In this document: positions 22,901 to 34,509 of the stretch, piece after piece | Layout of the letters: every line of letters starts with the position of its first letter | Position numbering within the stretch: position 1 is the first letter of the stretch | NCBI RefSeq assembly: GCF_027943255.1 | Contig: NC_072895.1 | Span: forward strand, 34,322,001-34,386,000 | Source: Anastrepha obliqua | Taxonomy: Eukaryota > Arthropoda > Insecta > Diptera > Tephritidae | Direction: 5' to 3' | Length of the DNA: 64,000 nucleotides | Made by a program: the position numbers and the translations under genes | The notes under the pieces: generated by a model | What the model was told of the DNA's origin: nothing | The model's input: only the letters and a program-made list of their open reading frames with translations | Database searches by the model: none

Positions 22901-24090
22901 ACTTTGCTTTGTATGGTAGTTGTTGTAGTATGAACTATATTCGTCGAAAAAAGAATTGAAAGTATATTATAAAATAAATTAAGATTCAAAACTTATTTTA
23001 ACGATGACTGTGCATATACCTACAGGTATGTATATATATAAATACTTAAAAGTGTGTTTGTCTTTTATCATCTACGTCTACTGAAGTCTCTATGGCATTG
23101 TGATATTTTTCATTTTCTTCTATAACTTTAAAAAATGTGTAGATATATTAAAATCCTCTGTAACCATAAATATGAATATAAATGGAAATGTCTAAACGAC
23201 TCGCCAATTTTGAACATTTTACTCCAAATTTATTGCTGCAACGATATTTTAATATACCGAAATTGTTATGTAACGATAAAATCTAATTTCAATTTCTTTT
23301 GTGCTTCGGATCAGATTCAACCGAAATTCGTTAAACTTTGTCTGCTCACAGAAAATGGATAAATAGATTTGTATGACAACAGAAACGATAAATAATGACC
23401 AAGCAGGAATTTATTGGCCATCAAATAAATATTACTTTAGCTGCATTTAATCTCTTTTGACCATCAAAATTAAAAAAAGTAATAACTTTGTTTTAACTCA
23501 CAGCTAACCAACGCACAAATATTGCTTGTATGTTTATAATTCATGTAAGATTAAAATGATGTGAAATTGACCCTGAGACTCGTTTTTGTACTTATGTACT
23601 CGCATTTCCTATGGGGTTAGATTTGTTGGTAAATCAAATTACGTTAACTCGAATGAAATTTAGTATCAACGAGTGCGGTGACAGTCGAGATGGATATGCT
23701 TTTGAATTGAAAAGCTGACTGGCATATGTACACTTGTGTTCACAATAATAGCAGCGTGACATTTTGCAAAGTTTCGACTGTTTATTTCGTTTTTATTTAA
23801 TTTTTTATCAAAATATATTAGATACTACAATAAAAACAATAAATCTCAAAGAATTCAACAAATTTTTATTAAAATATCAAAATTTGTAGTCGAAGTCGTA
23901 AGCAGAATTCTTGGTGTGCAGTTTTATAGTCCATTATATTTTTTTTGTTTTGTAATATTGCGAAAATTTGAAGCGGCTCAAAGCTCGCACTAATTTTTGA
24001 TATTTTTTTGTTGGCGGTATTATGCATTTTATTCGTTATATATCTTTACATATGGCAAAAAAAAAAAAAATTGAAATGAATCAACTCCAT
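22900..24090. other. AT-rich DNA with one foldback-repeat fragment
   Basis: The piece at 23925-24000 (GTGCAGTTTTATAGTCCATT and CGAAAATTTGAAGCGGCTCA) resembles the arm of the 22.4-kb foldback. Otherwise no feature was seen. Confidence 0.4.
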
Positions 24091-24094
24091 ACAA

Positions 24095-24390
24095 ATTACC
24101 GGACTACTGCAGTGTATTCCAAGCTGAGCTCTACGCAGCAACGAAAGCAGCAGGCATAGCCTCCGAACCCTCCGAACCCTCAAATAAACTTTAACATTGG
24201 TGGCTATCAAATCAATAGCAGCTGTCATGACAAATTCACACTGCGTACGACAATGCCGGAACAGGATGGATGAGGAATTGAGAAGCAAGCCACCACCTAC
24301 TGGCTTCCGGGACACTAGGGAATTGAAGGAAACGAGGAAGTGGATACAGACAAAGCAGGCAGAAATCTTCCTGTAGCTACTTAAAAATTA
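24095..24390 (+). mobile_element. LINE RNase H domain fragment
   Basis: DYCSVFQAELYAATKAAG at 24100-24155 is the Glu motif of a LINE RNase H, and YWLPGH followed by GIEGNEEVDTDKAG at 24290-24360 is the later His block. The reading is interrupted in between. It runs directly into the RT C-terminal piece of another LINE. Confidence 0.65.
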
Positions 24391-25110
24391 ACAAAATTGC
24401 GAACGATATTGGCCTTTTTGTAAACGAGGGCAAAACGAAATATCTGTTGAAATCGAGGCGGCCTGCACAGATGCCAAATTTCCATGTGGGAGCCTATACT
24501 TTTGAAGCAGTGCAGCATTTTAAGTACCTAGGAGTTATGTTCACATGTAGCGGTGATTCAACTTCCGCCGTCAGGGATCGCATCAACGCCGCCACAAAGC
24601 GTATTACGCCCACCTTAACTTGTTGAAGTCCCGACTTTTGTCTAAAGCTACTAAGTTCACTATGTACAAGACTCGTATTCGACCAATCCTAACATATGGT
24701 TGTGAGGTATGTACTCTTAAGGTTGATGATTGTGCTCAGATTGCTCGCATGGAAAGAAAAATTTTAAGAAAGATCTTTGCCCCAATAAGAATATATGATG
24801 GTACCTATAGAATCCGATTGAACTCTGAACTGAACGATCTAACTCAGAACGAGACAGCTGTGCGTTTTGTTAAAGTGCAGCGCATAAGATGGCTAGGTCA
24901 TGTGATCCGTATGCCTGTTGAAGAAGAAAGCCTTGACAGGAAAGCTAATGGGCGTGAAGGCCAAAGGCAGACCGAGGAACCGTTGGATAGACGCAGTGGA
25001 ACATGATCTTAAGAAGCTGGGAATACGTAACTACGAAGCAACAGCTCAAGATAGACCGCTTTGGAGGAGCATTTTGAAGGAAACTTTGACGCACCCCGCG
25101 TTGTAACGCT
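24391..25110 (+). mobile_element. LINE reverse-transcriptase C-terminal region
   Basis: Plus-strand frames read GLFVNEGKTKYLL, FKYLGVMFTCSGDSTSAVRD, then (24620-25006) MYKTRIRPILTYGCEVCTLK, ERKILRKIFAP, RIRWLGHVIRM, and after a frameshift near 24920 KGRPRNRWIDAVEHDLKKLG and DRPLWRSILKE to 25104. This is the region after the YxDD motif, which itself is missing. It is a dead 5'-truncated copy. Confidence 0.8.
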
Positions 25111-25279
25111 ATGAAAAAAGAAGAAGCTACCACGGCCGGTATGCAATCACCTCTCTGCAAACAACAACTGGATATGGATGCAGTAATGAATGAAGAAGCG
25201 AACCCAAGATGGGCAAGAACCAACTCATACAGGATTGCGAAAATTATGTTACACAGGCAAAATATTGTAATATTTAGTT

Positions 25280-25346
25280 GGAAATAGCTCTTTTATTTTG
25301 GTGAGAAGGCCACCGCGACATGCCTTATCGAAAGCCTCCTGGTATA
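25280..25346 (-). mobile_element. Short Jockey-type RT fragment
   Basis: The minus strand reads YQEAFDKACRGGLLTKIKEL, which corresponds to RT motif A of Jockey-type elements (QAFDKVWHDGLL is usual). Only about 65 bases are recognisable. Confidence 0.5.
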
Positions 25347-25429
25347 AACTACAATTATACAAAAAAAAATATATAAAAAATAAATAAATAATCAGAACTG
25401 TTTAGTAAGTCGCGCTGCTATTATTGTGC

Positions 25430-25660
25430 ACACAGGTATATGTATGTATGTGCCCTCGCACTCATACATATCTACATAAATATAACCAACATTCATACCT
25501 GTATGGCTTTTATAAACCCATAAAAACTTAATAAATAAATACAAATTACATTCGTGCCATTGCATATGTATGTGTGTATACTCACGTATGTATGTATGTA
25601 CTTGTACATGTATGTGTAAGTCCCATATACACATGCATATTGTCCACCTATGTGTGCTGT
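25430..25660. repeat. TATG/TACA-type microsatellite-rich stretch
   Basis: Several interrupted (TATG)n and (CATA)n runs. They produce the Tyr/His/Thr-rich minus-strand frames that cover this region and are not genes. Confidence 0.7.
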
Positions 25661-26058
25661 ATAAAATATATCTTGAGGGTAAAAGATATAATAGAGGGTT
25701 GAAATCAACGAAACCCAAATAAAATTTGTAAATTTGCTTTTATGCGTGGCAGGGGACATAAAACATTTTATTGAGCGGATAAAATTATGACGACACATTG
25801 TTGACATTCAATTTTGAAGCGATAAAAGCAGGTGTGATTTCGGGTTGTAAATATCAAGTAATTCGTGCTTATTCTGCTTAGATTTGGTGTTTCAAAGTAT
25901 TCAGCTATTCTGCATTTTTCCATTTGTTTTCTTCTGACCGAAAGTTTTGGTGAATGGTTGCCAAAATATTCTTTACACATTTTTTAAAACTTTTTTTAAA
26001 CATTGCTATTTTTAATTGTAGCCTGAGTGATTTATCAAAAATGTTTATATATATATAT

Positions 26059-26522
26059 ATTAGGGCGGGTCGATTTAAAAATCGCTCATTGTTCTGTGAA
26101 AATCGTATTCTAGGGTTCAAAATAAGAAACTTTGCTGAAGGAACCATACCTCTAAAACGAATTCTGATGTCCCCCAATTTAGGTCGAACGAAAAATCCCA
26201 CTTTGACCCATTTAGAGTGCTCCAATCGAGTCCAAATGTATGACCGACCCCCACTAACTTTGGACGGCCGATCCACCCATGCCAGTGGCATACCCCCTGG
26301 AACTCCCCTGGGGGGTTTCCCATACAATCATTTCAAAATATCACCATTTTTGGCCTTTACATGAGAAAAGAAACTAAAAAGTTCGACCCAAATTGGGGGA
26401 CATCAGAATTCGTTTTAGAGGTATGGTTCCTTCGGCAAAGTTTCTTATTTTGATCCCTAGAATATGATTTTCACAGGACAATGGGCGATTTTTTTGCCTC
26501 CCCACAAATCGATCCGGCCTAA
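26059..26522. mobile_element. Palindromic MITE with ~145-bp terminal inverted repeats
   Basis: The left arm begins TTAGGGCGGGTCGATTT and continues to about 26195. The right arm (26388-26522) is its reverse complement, ending AAATCGATCCGGCCTAA. The arms include AACGAATTCTGATGTCCCCC and its complement GGGGGACATCAGAATTCG. There is no transposase. It sits in the TATATA tail of the SINE copy that follows at 26523, so it entered after the SINE. The superfamily is not clear; TA-rich flanks hide the target duplication. Confidence 0.85.
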
Positions 26523-26782
26523 TACATATATATATAATTGGCGCGTACACCCTTTTTGGATGTTTGGACGAGCTCCTCCTCCTATTTGTGGTGTGCGTCT
26601 TGATGTTGTTCCACAAATGGAGGGACCTACAGTTTCAAGCCGACTCTGAACGGCAGATATTTTTTATGAGGAGCTTTTGCATGGCAGAAATATACTCAGA
26701 GGTTTGCCATTGCCTGTTCCCTCTGTGAATTCCGAATGGTAATCACGCACCAACTCATTCGGCTACGGCGGCCGCCAACTAT
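26523..26782 (-). repeat. SINE copy (C), minus strand, tail split by a MITE
   Basis: Reading minus from 26782: GGCGGCCGCCGTAGCCGAAT, then GACTACCATTCGGAATTCAC, a deletion that removes the B-box, then the normal body to GTACGCGCCAATTATATATA. The tail continues beyond the MITE at 26043-26058. Confidence 0.85.
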
Positions 26783-26947
26783 ACTTCTCAGGATCATTTT
26801 TGTAGCCAGTCTTCATTTACTCTCAATCAAAAATATTTAGGAAACTTAAATCGTCTAACGAAACTATTTTCCTAGGCAACTTCTACTTTTATTCATATTT
26901 GTTGTTGTGTTTGTGTTTGTATTAAAATATCGGCAACGGAGATTATA

Positions 26948-27475
26948 AAGGGTTTTACAATAACAGGTGTTACAGGTGAATGGATTGCGCTATCGAGAGA
27001 TGATTTACGATTTTTTATGGTCGGAATTGGATGATATTGATGTGGACATCGTTTATTTTCAACAAAATGGCGCTACGTGCCACAAAACAACGAAACCATT
27101 GATCTTTTACAGGAAAAGTTTCCGGATCGCGTTATCTCTCGAAGAGGTGATCACAATTGGCCAGCGAGATCTTGTGATTTAACACCTTGTGACTTTTTTC
27201 TTGGCACCATCTCAAAGAGGAGGTCTACGCCAACAACCCAGGGTCGATTCAAGACATCAAAGATGAAATTTGCGAGGCTATCGAGGACATAGGGCAGCCA
27301 CTTTGCAATTCGATTATGGAAAATTTCTTGAAAAGGATATTGTCCTGTAAGCGTGGTCTTGATAGTCATTTGCCTGATGTTATTTTCCACTATTAACGGC
27401 ATGCCTTCCTCTTTATAATGAAATAAACCATCGATCATTTATTTAAAAAAATAGCATTTTTCTTTGAATATCTAG
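26948..27475 (+). mobile_element. Internally deleted rosa-like mariner, lineage 2 (copy 2)
   Basis: It begins after TA with AAGGGTTTTACAATAACAGG and shares the same jump into the transposase middle as the element at 3178-3728 (VNGLRYREMIYDFLW). The second catalytic Asp is Asn (FQQNGATCHK). The third-Asp block TPCDFFL is intact but follows frameshifts. The right terminal repeat is lost near 27475. Confidence 0.8.
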
Positions 27476-27479
27476 AAAA

Positions 27480-28655
27480 TAATAGTTAGTGACCATTGAC
27501 AACAAATTATTCGTTACTGGGAGAAAAAAAACAAATAAATCAAAAACTTCAAAAAAATATGGCCTTGACAGCATCGCGCTACGGGCTTACACCATCCTGT
27601 TGCAAATGTTGCTTAAAGGCGTCGGATTGTTCCTTTGCAGAATCTAATTGACTTAGCAAATGAACACAAACGACTCTGCACTTCCTTATCGCTGTTCAGC
27701 TTGAAAAGGCGCCGCATCAGAACAAAATTAATATAAAAATTGTTTTGTGTTTGAGAAGCACAAACAAAATTACCCCATCGACGGCTCCAAGCACTGTTCG
27801 TAAGTAATGGGGGGATACTCCTTAATTGGCAAACTCCTTTTACGTATACACTAAAATTTAATAAAGAACAAATGATTACCCATCTTCGTGATATACATAA
27901 ATTCATATTCCATTATGCTTTATGAAATGTTAATGAAGTCGCCAACTGTGTCACTTACTTCAATAAATCAAATTCCACAACAAATCAAATCATGTGCTCA
28001 GTGATTTAGTAAATAAGAAATTGTGTCATGAAATACAATTGTGGCGCTGCTTAGACAGTGCAGCGCTAGCTAGCACTTCCAATTCCAACAACAATACCTG
28101 CAGGTACCTTCACTCTTTTAAGGGCGAATAAAAAGCTCATAATTGAATTGCCCCGAAGCGTTTTGTGTATGTCGCTGCAAAAACAATTAAAATCCAATTA
28201 AAATGTAATAGCATCTCTGTTGTTCGGCCCGCATAATGCCATGCAAGAGGTATGAAATATATAGGAATGAAATTTTTCCAAAAATATTACCCCAAACATG
28301 GCTCAAATGTGCCACAGCGTGGAATGCGCACCAAACAGTTTGCTCAAGAGATTTTCCTGATATCCTTCAAGTGGCTAATTTGGCCAAATGAGACAATTTT
28401 GCATATTACATTAACAAAGCCATTGAACCAAAAGCTAACCTTGACCGTGAATTAGAGGGCACATCAAATTTGCGTAATCAAGTTTGAATTTTTACTGGGT
28501 GGGCAGGCTAGCAGGTGGAATGAACAGATGAATGAAAGGACCTTTATAACTAATTGTTTAAATGTTCTTGAATAAATATACATAAAAATTCAGCATAAAT
28601 GAAATAGAATTTTTTTTAATATTTTTAAAATTATCAATCACATTTTTTATATAAA
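27480..28655. other. Unassigned DNA
   Basis: No repeat ends or domains. 27900-28500 looks single-copy. A minus-strand frame at 27613-27906 (97 codons) has no recognised domain. Confidence 0.4.
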
Positions 28656-28657
28656 TA

Positions 28658-29790
28658 TTAGGTGCGCAACTAAGTGCTCGCTGTTTTTCTGATTCAAATA
28701 CAACTTTATTCTGAAAAAATTATTACAAGTGAATCATTGCAAGTATTGCCCATCGCTGGGTACTACTTTTCCCCATCTTTCTGGTAGATCTCGTATACTG
28801 TCGTGGTAAAACTGTTCATCTGTTGAGGCTATCTACGGATCAAGGCATGTTTAGATGTCTTCATGTGAATGGAACTGCTGGTCAGCTAGACCAAGTACCA
28901 TCGATCGGAACAAGTGATAATCGGGCGGCGCAATATCTGGAGAATATGGTGGATGGCGTAGGATTTTCCATTTCAGTGTTTCCGGACGAGCGTTGTCATG
29001 CTGTAGAATCACTTTTTCATGCCTCTCCGCGTATTGCGGCCGCTTCTCGCGCAGTGCTCGCCTCAATCGCATCAATTCAAGTCGATACCAATCCCCAGTG
29101 AAGGGCTCGCTTAGTTTTAATAGTTCATAATAAATAACACCAAGTTGGTCCCACCAAATACTTAGCATAACCTTCGCAGCGTGAATATTCGGCCGAGGCG
29201 ACGACGTAGAAGCAGGGCAACAGGAACAGTCCCCATGACTTTCTTTTCTTTGGATTGCTGTAATAAATCCACTTTTCAATCCTACCCGTCACGATGCGAT
29301 GAAGAAAACCCTTCCTTTTTTGCCGCTGGAGCAGTTGTTCACAGGCGAAAAAACGACGTTCAACATCCCCACGCATAAGGAAACCAAGTCCCCTGTTTCT
29401 GAATCATTCCTAAAACATGCAATCGCTTGGAAATGGATTGGCGGGTAACTCCTAATACTGAAGCAAGCTTTTCTTGCGTTTGACACGGATCCTCATTGAG
29501 CAATGCCTCCGATTCAGCGTCTTCGAAGGTTTTTGGCCTTCCTTCAAGCGGACGGTCGTCAACATTAAAATCACAGTCTTTGAAGCGACGGAACCAATCT
29601 CGTCACGTTGTTTCACTTAAAGCAGCATCTCCATCAACTTTTTGTAGCTCTCGATGCGCTTCAGCCGAATCGCGATCAAGGCTCTGTCATCGCCACGTTG
29701 CAACTCTCTTCTGCTCAATTCCTGTAGGGAGGAAATCAAACGACTCGAAATATCAAACGCATGAAACATTTCCATTATCTGGGTTCAAGG
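28658..29790 (-). mobile_element. cecropia/mauritiana-type mariner, degenerate
   Basis: The minus strand reads KGFLHRIVTG followed by RIEKWIYYSNPKKRKSWG (first-Asp region; the Asp is lost), then KVMLSIWWDQLGVIYYELLK, LREKRPQYAERHEKVILQHDN (second Asp) and, after a deletion, HPPYSPDIAPPDYHLFRSM (third Asp) and LADQQFHSHEDI at 28851. A degenerate N-terminus extends to about 29770. The left end TTAGGTGCGCAACTAAGTGC at 28659 looks like the terminal repeat; no right partner was found. It is dead. Confidence 0.8.
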
Positions 29791-29839
29791 GCATAGAAAC
29801 ATAGAGGTAAGTGGAATTGGCGATGATCGGTGTGCTCTT

Positions 29840-30270
29840 GACCGTTGCTACAGGTTGCACAATTTATTTCTTAGAAAAGCCCAAGACAGAAGGTATTCTA
29901 TCTTAACGTGTGCTTTCTCAAAAATACTTTGGCCTCAGTACGACAGAAGCAGGACGCTTAAAGTGCTGCAGATTCCACGTGACTCAATTTCCCAACTCAT
30001 AGCGGTGTTCACCGGTCATTGGGTGATCGGAAGTCATGCGGAGAGGCTTGGACTTCCATACAAACCCACTTGCAGATGCTGGGGGCCCCGCAGAGAAAGA
30101 GATTGTTGAATACATTTTTGCAAATGAGCCAACTTTGGCGGCTAGGCGCTTGAGGTAGCTTAGTGTGTCTTTTGGGAATAGTCTGAGACAGTTCTCTAGC
30201 CTAGATACCTTTCTCTTCTCGATTACATCAACGGCACTGGATGGCTGCATATGGCTTTGCTTCTAATTAT
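29840..30270 (+). mobile_element. LINE 3' end (RNase H-bearing type) with zinc knuckle
   Basis: 29855-30109 is open and reads FSKILWPQYDRSRTLKVLQI, FTGHWVIGSHAERLGLPYKP, TCRCWGPRRERDC; downstream, in other frames, TLAARRLR and SFGNSLRQFSSLD follow. This order (tail of RNase H protein, CxC..H..C knuckle, basic end) is that of I-type LINE ORF2. Several frameshifts are present. Confidence 0.65.
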
Positions 30271-30274
30271 CATT

Positions 30275-33190
30275 CACAGAATACATAAAACGATCATTCA
30301 ATTGAATTAACCAACTTCTTTGATTAGATAAGCAATTCCAAGACATTATAAAGTCTACGCTTTACAGTTGCTTTCTGATTTTTAGGTTTGAATTTTTCTT
30401 CTATTCCATCCGCCTTGTTCCATCTATTCTTTCAGTTTGTGTATGGATCTTTCAGAGTGTCCGTCTTCTATCTTTGGACACTTCGGCCGGGGTAGGGTTT
30501 GGTAAATTAAAATTAGGCTTTTTTGTTATTTTTGATCAATTGGAGTGTAGCCAGAATTTATTTAAAAAAACTGAAGATTTTCAAAGAATAAGCACTGTAC
30601 GAGTATTTTCTAAATTTCAAAACCTACAATACGAAGACATTTTTTACAAAATTGCGGTTTTTTAATTTCATTAAGCTTAAATGACAAAACAAGAAAAAAG
30701 AACCAATGCATTCAAAATAAAATCGCACAACGAGTTTTAATTGCACGAGTTTTAACGAGCACGAACACAAATGTAAGCAGATAAGCCACGAGCAAATTTA
30801 CGCATCAAATAATGGATTGCCTCAAGTATGATAGAAAGAAGATTGCGCCCATCAGAGCGTACGTGACGTCACGTTTGCTGAGTTGTGCAATATTGCCAAC
30901 CATTTGCTCTTCGCAATAAATTTAGTGCTTTTTTATACCCAAAATGCAAAAATTTTTAAGTTTCGTATTTGTTTCTTTTTTTAATTTAAAGCTACCGAAA
31001 CTTTGAGTTAAAAAACAAACTATATTATTAAACAAAAAAAGGTTAAAAAAGGTCACTCTGAGAAGATTTTAGTGCTAATGAAAATTTTTTTACTCTTATA
31101 AAATTTGATAATTCGAAAGTGCAAATTTAATTTTTTGCTCCATTTAAGGTTATGCAAAAATATTAAATGCCCCTCTCTCAACTGTTCTTAAGATTGAAAA
31201 CCATTTTACACATTTTAAAAAGCCTTTGAATTTATTGAATGCGAATTAAAACCATAGAGGTGTAATCGTTTCTTCCGATCATCAATCCTTAGTGAGACAT
31301 AGGACATTAAGAGTTATATTCATTGTAAAAATAAACAAGAAAATATCAGAAAATACTAAAGAAACCATACTGACATTTTTACAAAAAGAGTACCTTATCT
31401 AGTTACAATACATAACTTCAAATATAGCAAAAAAGTCGTTCCCTTAACAAAAGAGTCTCGCTTAACAAAAAAACCTCATAAATTAAATTGTACATAAGCA
31501 TAATACATTTATTTAAAAAAACGCACATTTTAAAGACAATTAGTCACGTATACAATGTTCTTTAAGTGATTCAATAAAAATTTGTTGGGTTATTTTCTTT
31601 GAATGGGCATTTTAGTGCGTTTTTATATCCAAAGCTAGGCAACACTGCAGTAGCGAGAGAGAGATTTGACTGCGGAAAGCAGAAGAACACCAACAACACC
31701 TGCAATCGCGGGCAATGCCACCAGATGTTAAAAAAAAGTAAAGCTAAATAAAACTGAGTGAATTATTTAAATAATTATTAAAAAATGTATATTTTACAAA
31801 ATTATAAACATTACATTTTAATTAGAACAGCTAGAAAAATGTCATGAAGAAAGAACTAAAACTCCGAGACTAAATAACAAAAAAAAAGTGCTAAATCAAG
31901 TTACGAAAATGGTAATCTGGCCATACTGGAGCTAAAATCACGTAACTAGTTGTCAAATTCGCTGAGCGCAAAGTAACGGGACCACGATAGGCGCCATCTC
32001 ATTATTCTTTCCATCATGGGATTGCCTTGCAATACCAGAGTTGCCATAAGAATTTTTAAGCTTTTATTATAATTAAAAAAAGATGCATGATATTTTAATT
32101 AATATATTATTTATTGTCGTTGAATTTGGTGTCCCCACACACACGCAATTTAGCAAACACAATCAGTATATAACAGCTTAAAGTTTATAATATTATAGAT
32201 ATATTGAACTTTCCCAGTCAACACAATCGAGTTCTGATCATAACCTCGCTTTGTTCAGAGAAAAATAAAAATCACCTGCTAGTTCTTGAAGGTTTAAGGC
32301 GGCAGTAGCTGTTGCTTCTTGCAGCGTTAGAACAAAATACAACTCAAAGGTCGCTATGGAAGCTGGTAAATGAAAGCAAAATAAGGTTTGCTCCAATCAA
32401 TAACGTTGCCTTTATTCTAGAATCGGGAATTTTTTCTTTGAAAATCAATTTCAATTGAGGAAATTATAATACTTATATTGGTCGAAGACATTGAATCACT
32501 GCTAGCAAATCTGAAATGACCGTTTGCATGATGTGCTATTCCATACATAACGGCATAAATATACATTGCTACAAAATAAGCACTGAGTCAGTTTGATATC
32601 TCGTATAGTTGTTGTTTTATTTGAATTACTTTCCCTATCGTTCTTATACGGCCACCCTATATTAAAAAGTTATTTAGTTGTTTCTCTTAGCAAAACCGTT
32701 TATTTATTATCTTTATTAATCTATTTCGCTTTATCTTTCAATTTACCAATCCACTCCCACTTTCGAAATTTGAATATCAAATATAATCATATTTCTTTTA
32801 AGACGTGTTTGAAGGTCAAGTTAAACAGCTGATCACAATTCTTGTAAATAAATCTTCGCGTTTCGCCTTACGAAGATTCTGCTGCAATTAAAAATAGTGA
32901 AATATTACGATTTATAGAACCAAAAAAAAAGCTGTGAAGTTGTACGAAAAATTAATCTTTCATGATATCTTCGTAAGATGTAAAAATAAAGGTCTATGAA
33001 TAAATTTCTGTTGATCATGAGGTCTGTGGAAGATGTGAAGAAAAATATAAAGAATTTTATTTTATTTTTTCCTTTTCCACCGCATTCGGAAAAAAAACTT
33101 TGCTAACAAGCTGCGTGCAGCCTTCGTCACATTGTCAATTCAAATGATCTTGACAAGCAGTACATACAGTCCGGTATATTTGATTAGAGA
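30275..33190. other. Long AT-rich stretch with no recognised features
   Basis: Nearly 3 kb without any domain, repeat end or RNA motif. All frames are short and low-complexity. 31620-31720 is locally GC-richer and could be old host sequence. Confidence 0.45.
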
Positions 33191-33479
33191 CAATGGCCCC
33201 TATTATGAGTTAGATTCGATCTTCGATATTCGTTGGTTGTCAAAGATCGAAAATCGAATGTCAATTTGGCATTATGAGCGGTGCAGCCCTGTCGAAATTT
33301 TCGTTGAATACCGAATTTAGAGTCGAATGCAATTTTGCTTTCGACTGTGTTGCGTATTGTGGGTAAACTTGTTAAAATGTAAGTTGTTTGCGATTATTTA
33401 TGGTTTTATAGTAACCAAATAATAAATATATACTAATTTTGTTAATTTTATGCAGGTCGAAAGTCGTGAGTACCAAATA

Positions 33480-33670
33480 GCAATTAGAAAGGCTAGTTTC
33501 ATTAATGGAAGAGAATCCACATTTCGCAAAAGGGATTTGCACCAAAGTTCAAGCAGCAAAAAAATGGGAGGAATTTACAACGGAGCTGAATTGCTTGGGA
33601 CCACCAGTTAGAACGGCAGCAAAATGAATTAAGGTTGCAGGTTTGGGCTGAAATACGTAGAGGAACTGAA
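33480..33670 (+). pseudogene. Myb/SANT-like DNA-binding protein of the Harbinger element (fragment)
   Basis: The plus strand reads SLMEENPHFAKGICTKVQAA, KKWEEFTTELNCLGPPVRTA, then a stop-interrupted WIKVWAE-like end. This is the trihelix/SANT fold that accompanies many insect Harbinger transposases and helps them bind DNA. A GTAAGT near 33379 and a TTTATGCAG at about 33449-33457 could be the ends of a small intron just upstream. The frame is disturbed after LERLV and after RTAAK. Confidence 0.55.
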
Positions 33671-33794
33671 ATACATATTTTTTTCGAATGACGAATAATT
33701 GAATAAAGAAAATTTATAACAAAAATAAAACAGAAACTGTGGCGTAAAGATTTCTATTTAATACTTTTTAAATTTTTCTATAATATTCTAAGAA

Positions 33795-34252
33795 TTTCAT
33801 TTCTTATGTTTTCTGCTTCTCCGTTATTTGGCTCCACTTCAATATCTTCAGCATCATCGTTGAGGGTCTCATCGGATAACTCTTCATCCGGAAGTTGAAC
33901 ATTATAAAACAAGCAAATGTTGTGCAAAGCTGCACACACATTAATAATTTGTGTTGCTTTTTTTGGATAATAGTGAAGAGCTCTTGGCTCGGGTGCACTG
34001 CTGCAACTGGTTTTCTGTACTGGACAGTATGTTCATAAACGCCTCTTTAGATGATCTAAAGTTCTTTAAAAATCTGTATGGAAATTTGTGTAATATTAAG
34101 TACGTCAACACATTTTGAAAATTCTAAACGTACTCAGTGGAAGCGATTTCTAGGGGGTTGGATGCGCCCCTCAACTGTTTTCTACTTCTAGCTAGTTCCG
34201 CTAATCTTTCATCGTCCGATAAATCGTCGAACCACAACTCCGTTGTACTCAT
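33795..34252 (-). pseudogene. Harbinger transposase with catalytic centre deleted
   Basis: Starting at ATG 34252 the minus strand reads MSTTELWFDDLSDDERLAEL, RSRKQLRGASNPLEI, later FRSSKEAFMNIL, then jumps to ATQIINVCAALHNICLFYNV and QLPDEELSD. The last part is the well-known C-terminus of Harbinger nucleases (ALHN motif). The DDE residues between are gone. Frames shift at least once. Confidence 0.6.
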
Positions 34253-34509
34253 TTTCACAAAAAATACTTTTTTTAACTTTTAAAAATGTTGTTAGCAAAG
34301 AATTTCAATACAATCGGTTTTTCTTTTATTTTGATTTGCTGTATCAGCTGAAAAAAAATTATCTATTGCGAATGCGTCGAGCGATCGAAATTCACAATAG
34401 TCCTATTCTTCAACGAATGAGCACCATAATACCAAATGAAAATTCGTTCGATCAGCACTTTCGACTACAGTCGAAGATCGAATGTTGCTCATAATAAGGG
34501 CCAATAATT

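Larger units (their letters stand above)
33195..34502. mobile_element. PIF/Harbinger-like element, DDE core deleted
   Basis: The ends are inverted: GGCCCCTATTATGAGTTAGA on the left, TGCTCATAATAAGGGCC on the right, flanked by AAT on both sides (33192-33194, 34503-34505), a 3-bp duplication as in PIF/Harbinger. On the plus strand, 33480-33670 encodes a Myb/SANT-like protein after what looks like a short intron. On the minus strand, 34252 to about 33795 encodes the start and the end of a Harbinger transposase with the catalytic centre deleted. The two frames converge. It is non-autonomous. Confidence 0.75.

Noticed and set aside
25392..25807. Two overlapping ~105-codon minus-strand frames rich in Tyr, His and Thr
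   Set aside because: They derive from TATG/CATA microsatellite DNA.
25954..26364. 136- and 140-codon frames over the palindromic MITE
   Set aside because: They lie on the inverted repeat, and similar residues appear in both arms and on both strands, so they are chance frames.
30275..33190. Hidden gene in the long AT-rich stretch
   Set aside because: All frames are short and of low complexity; no splice-linked conserved pieces could be seen.
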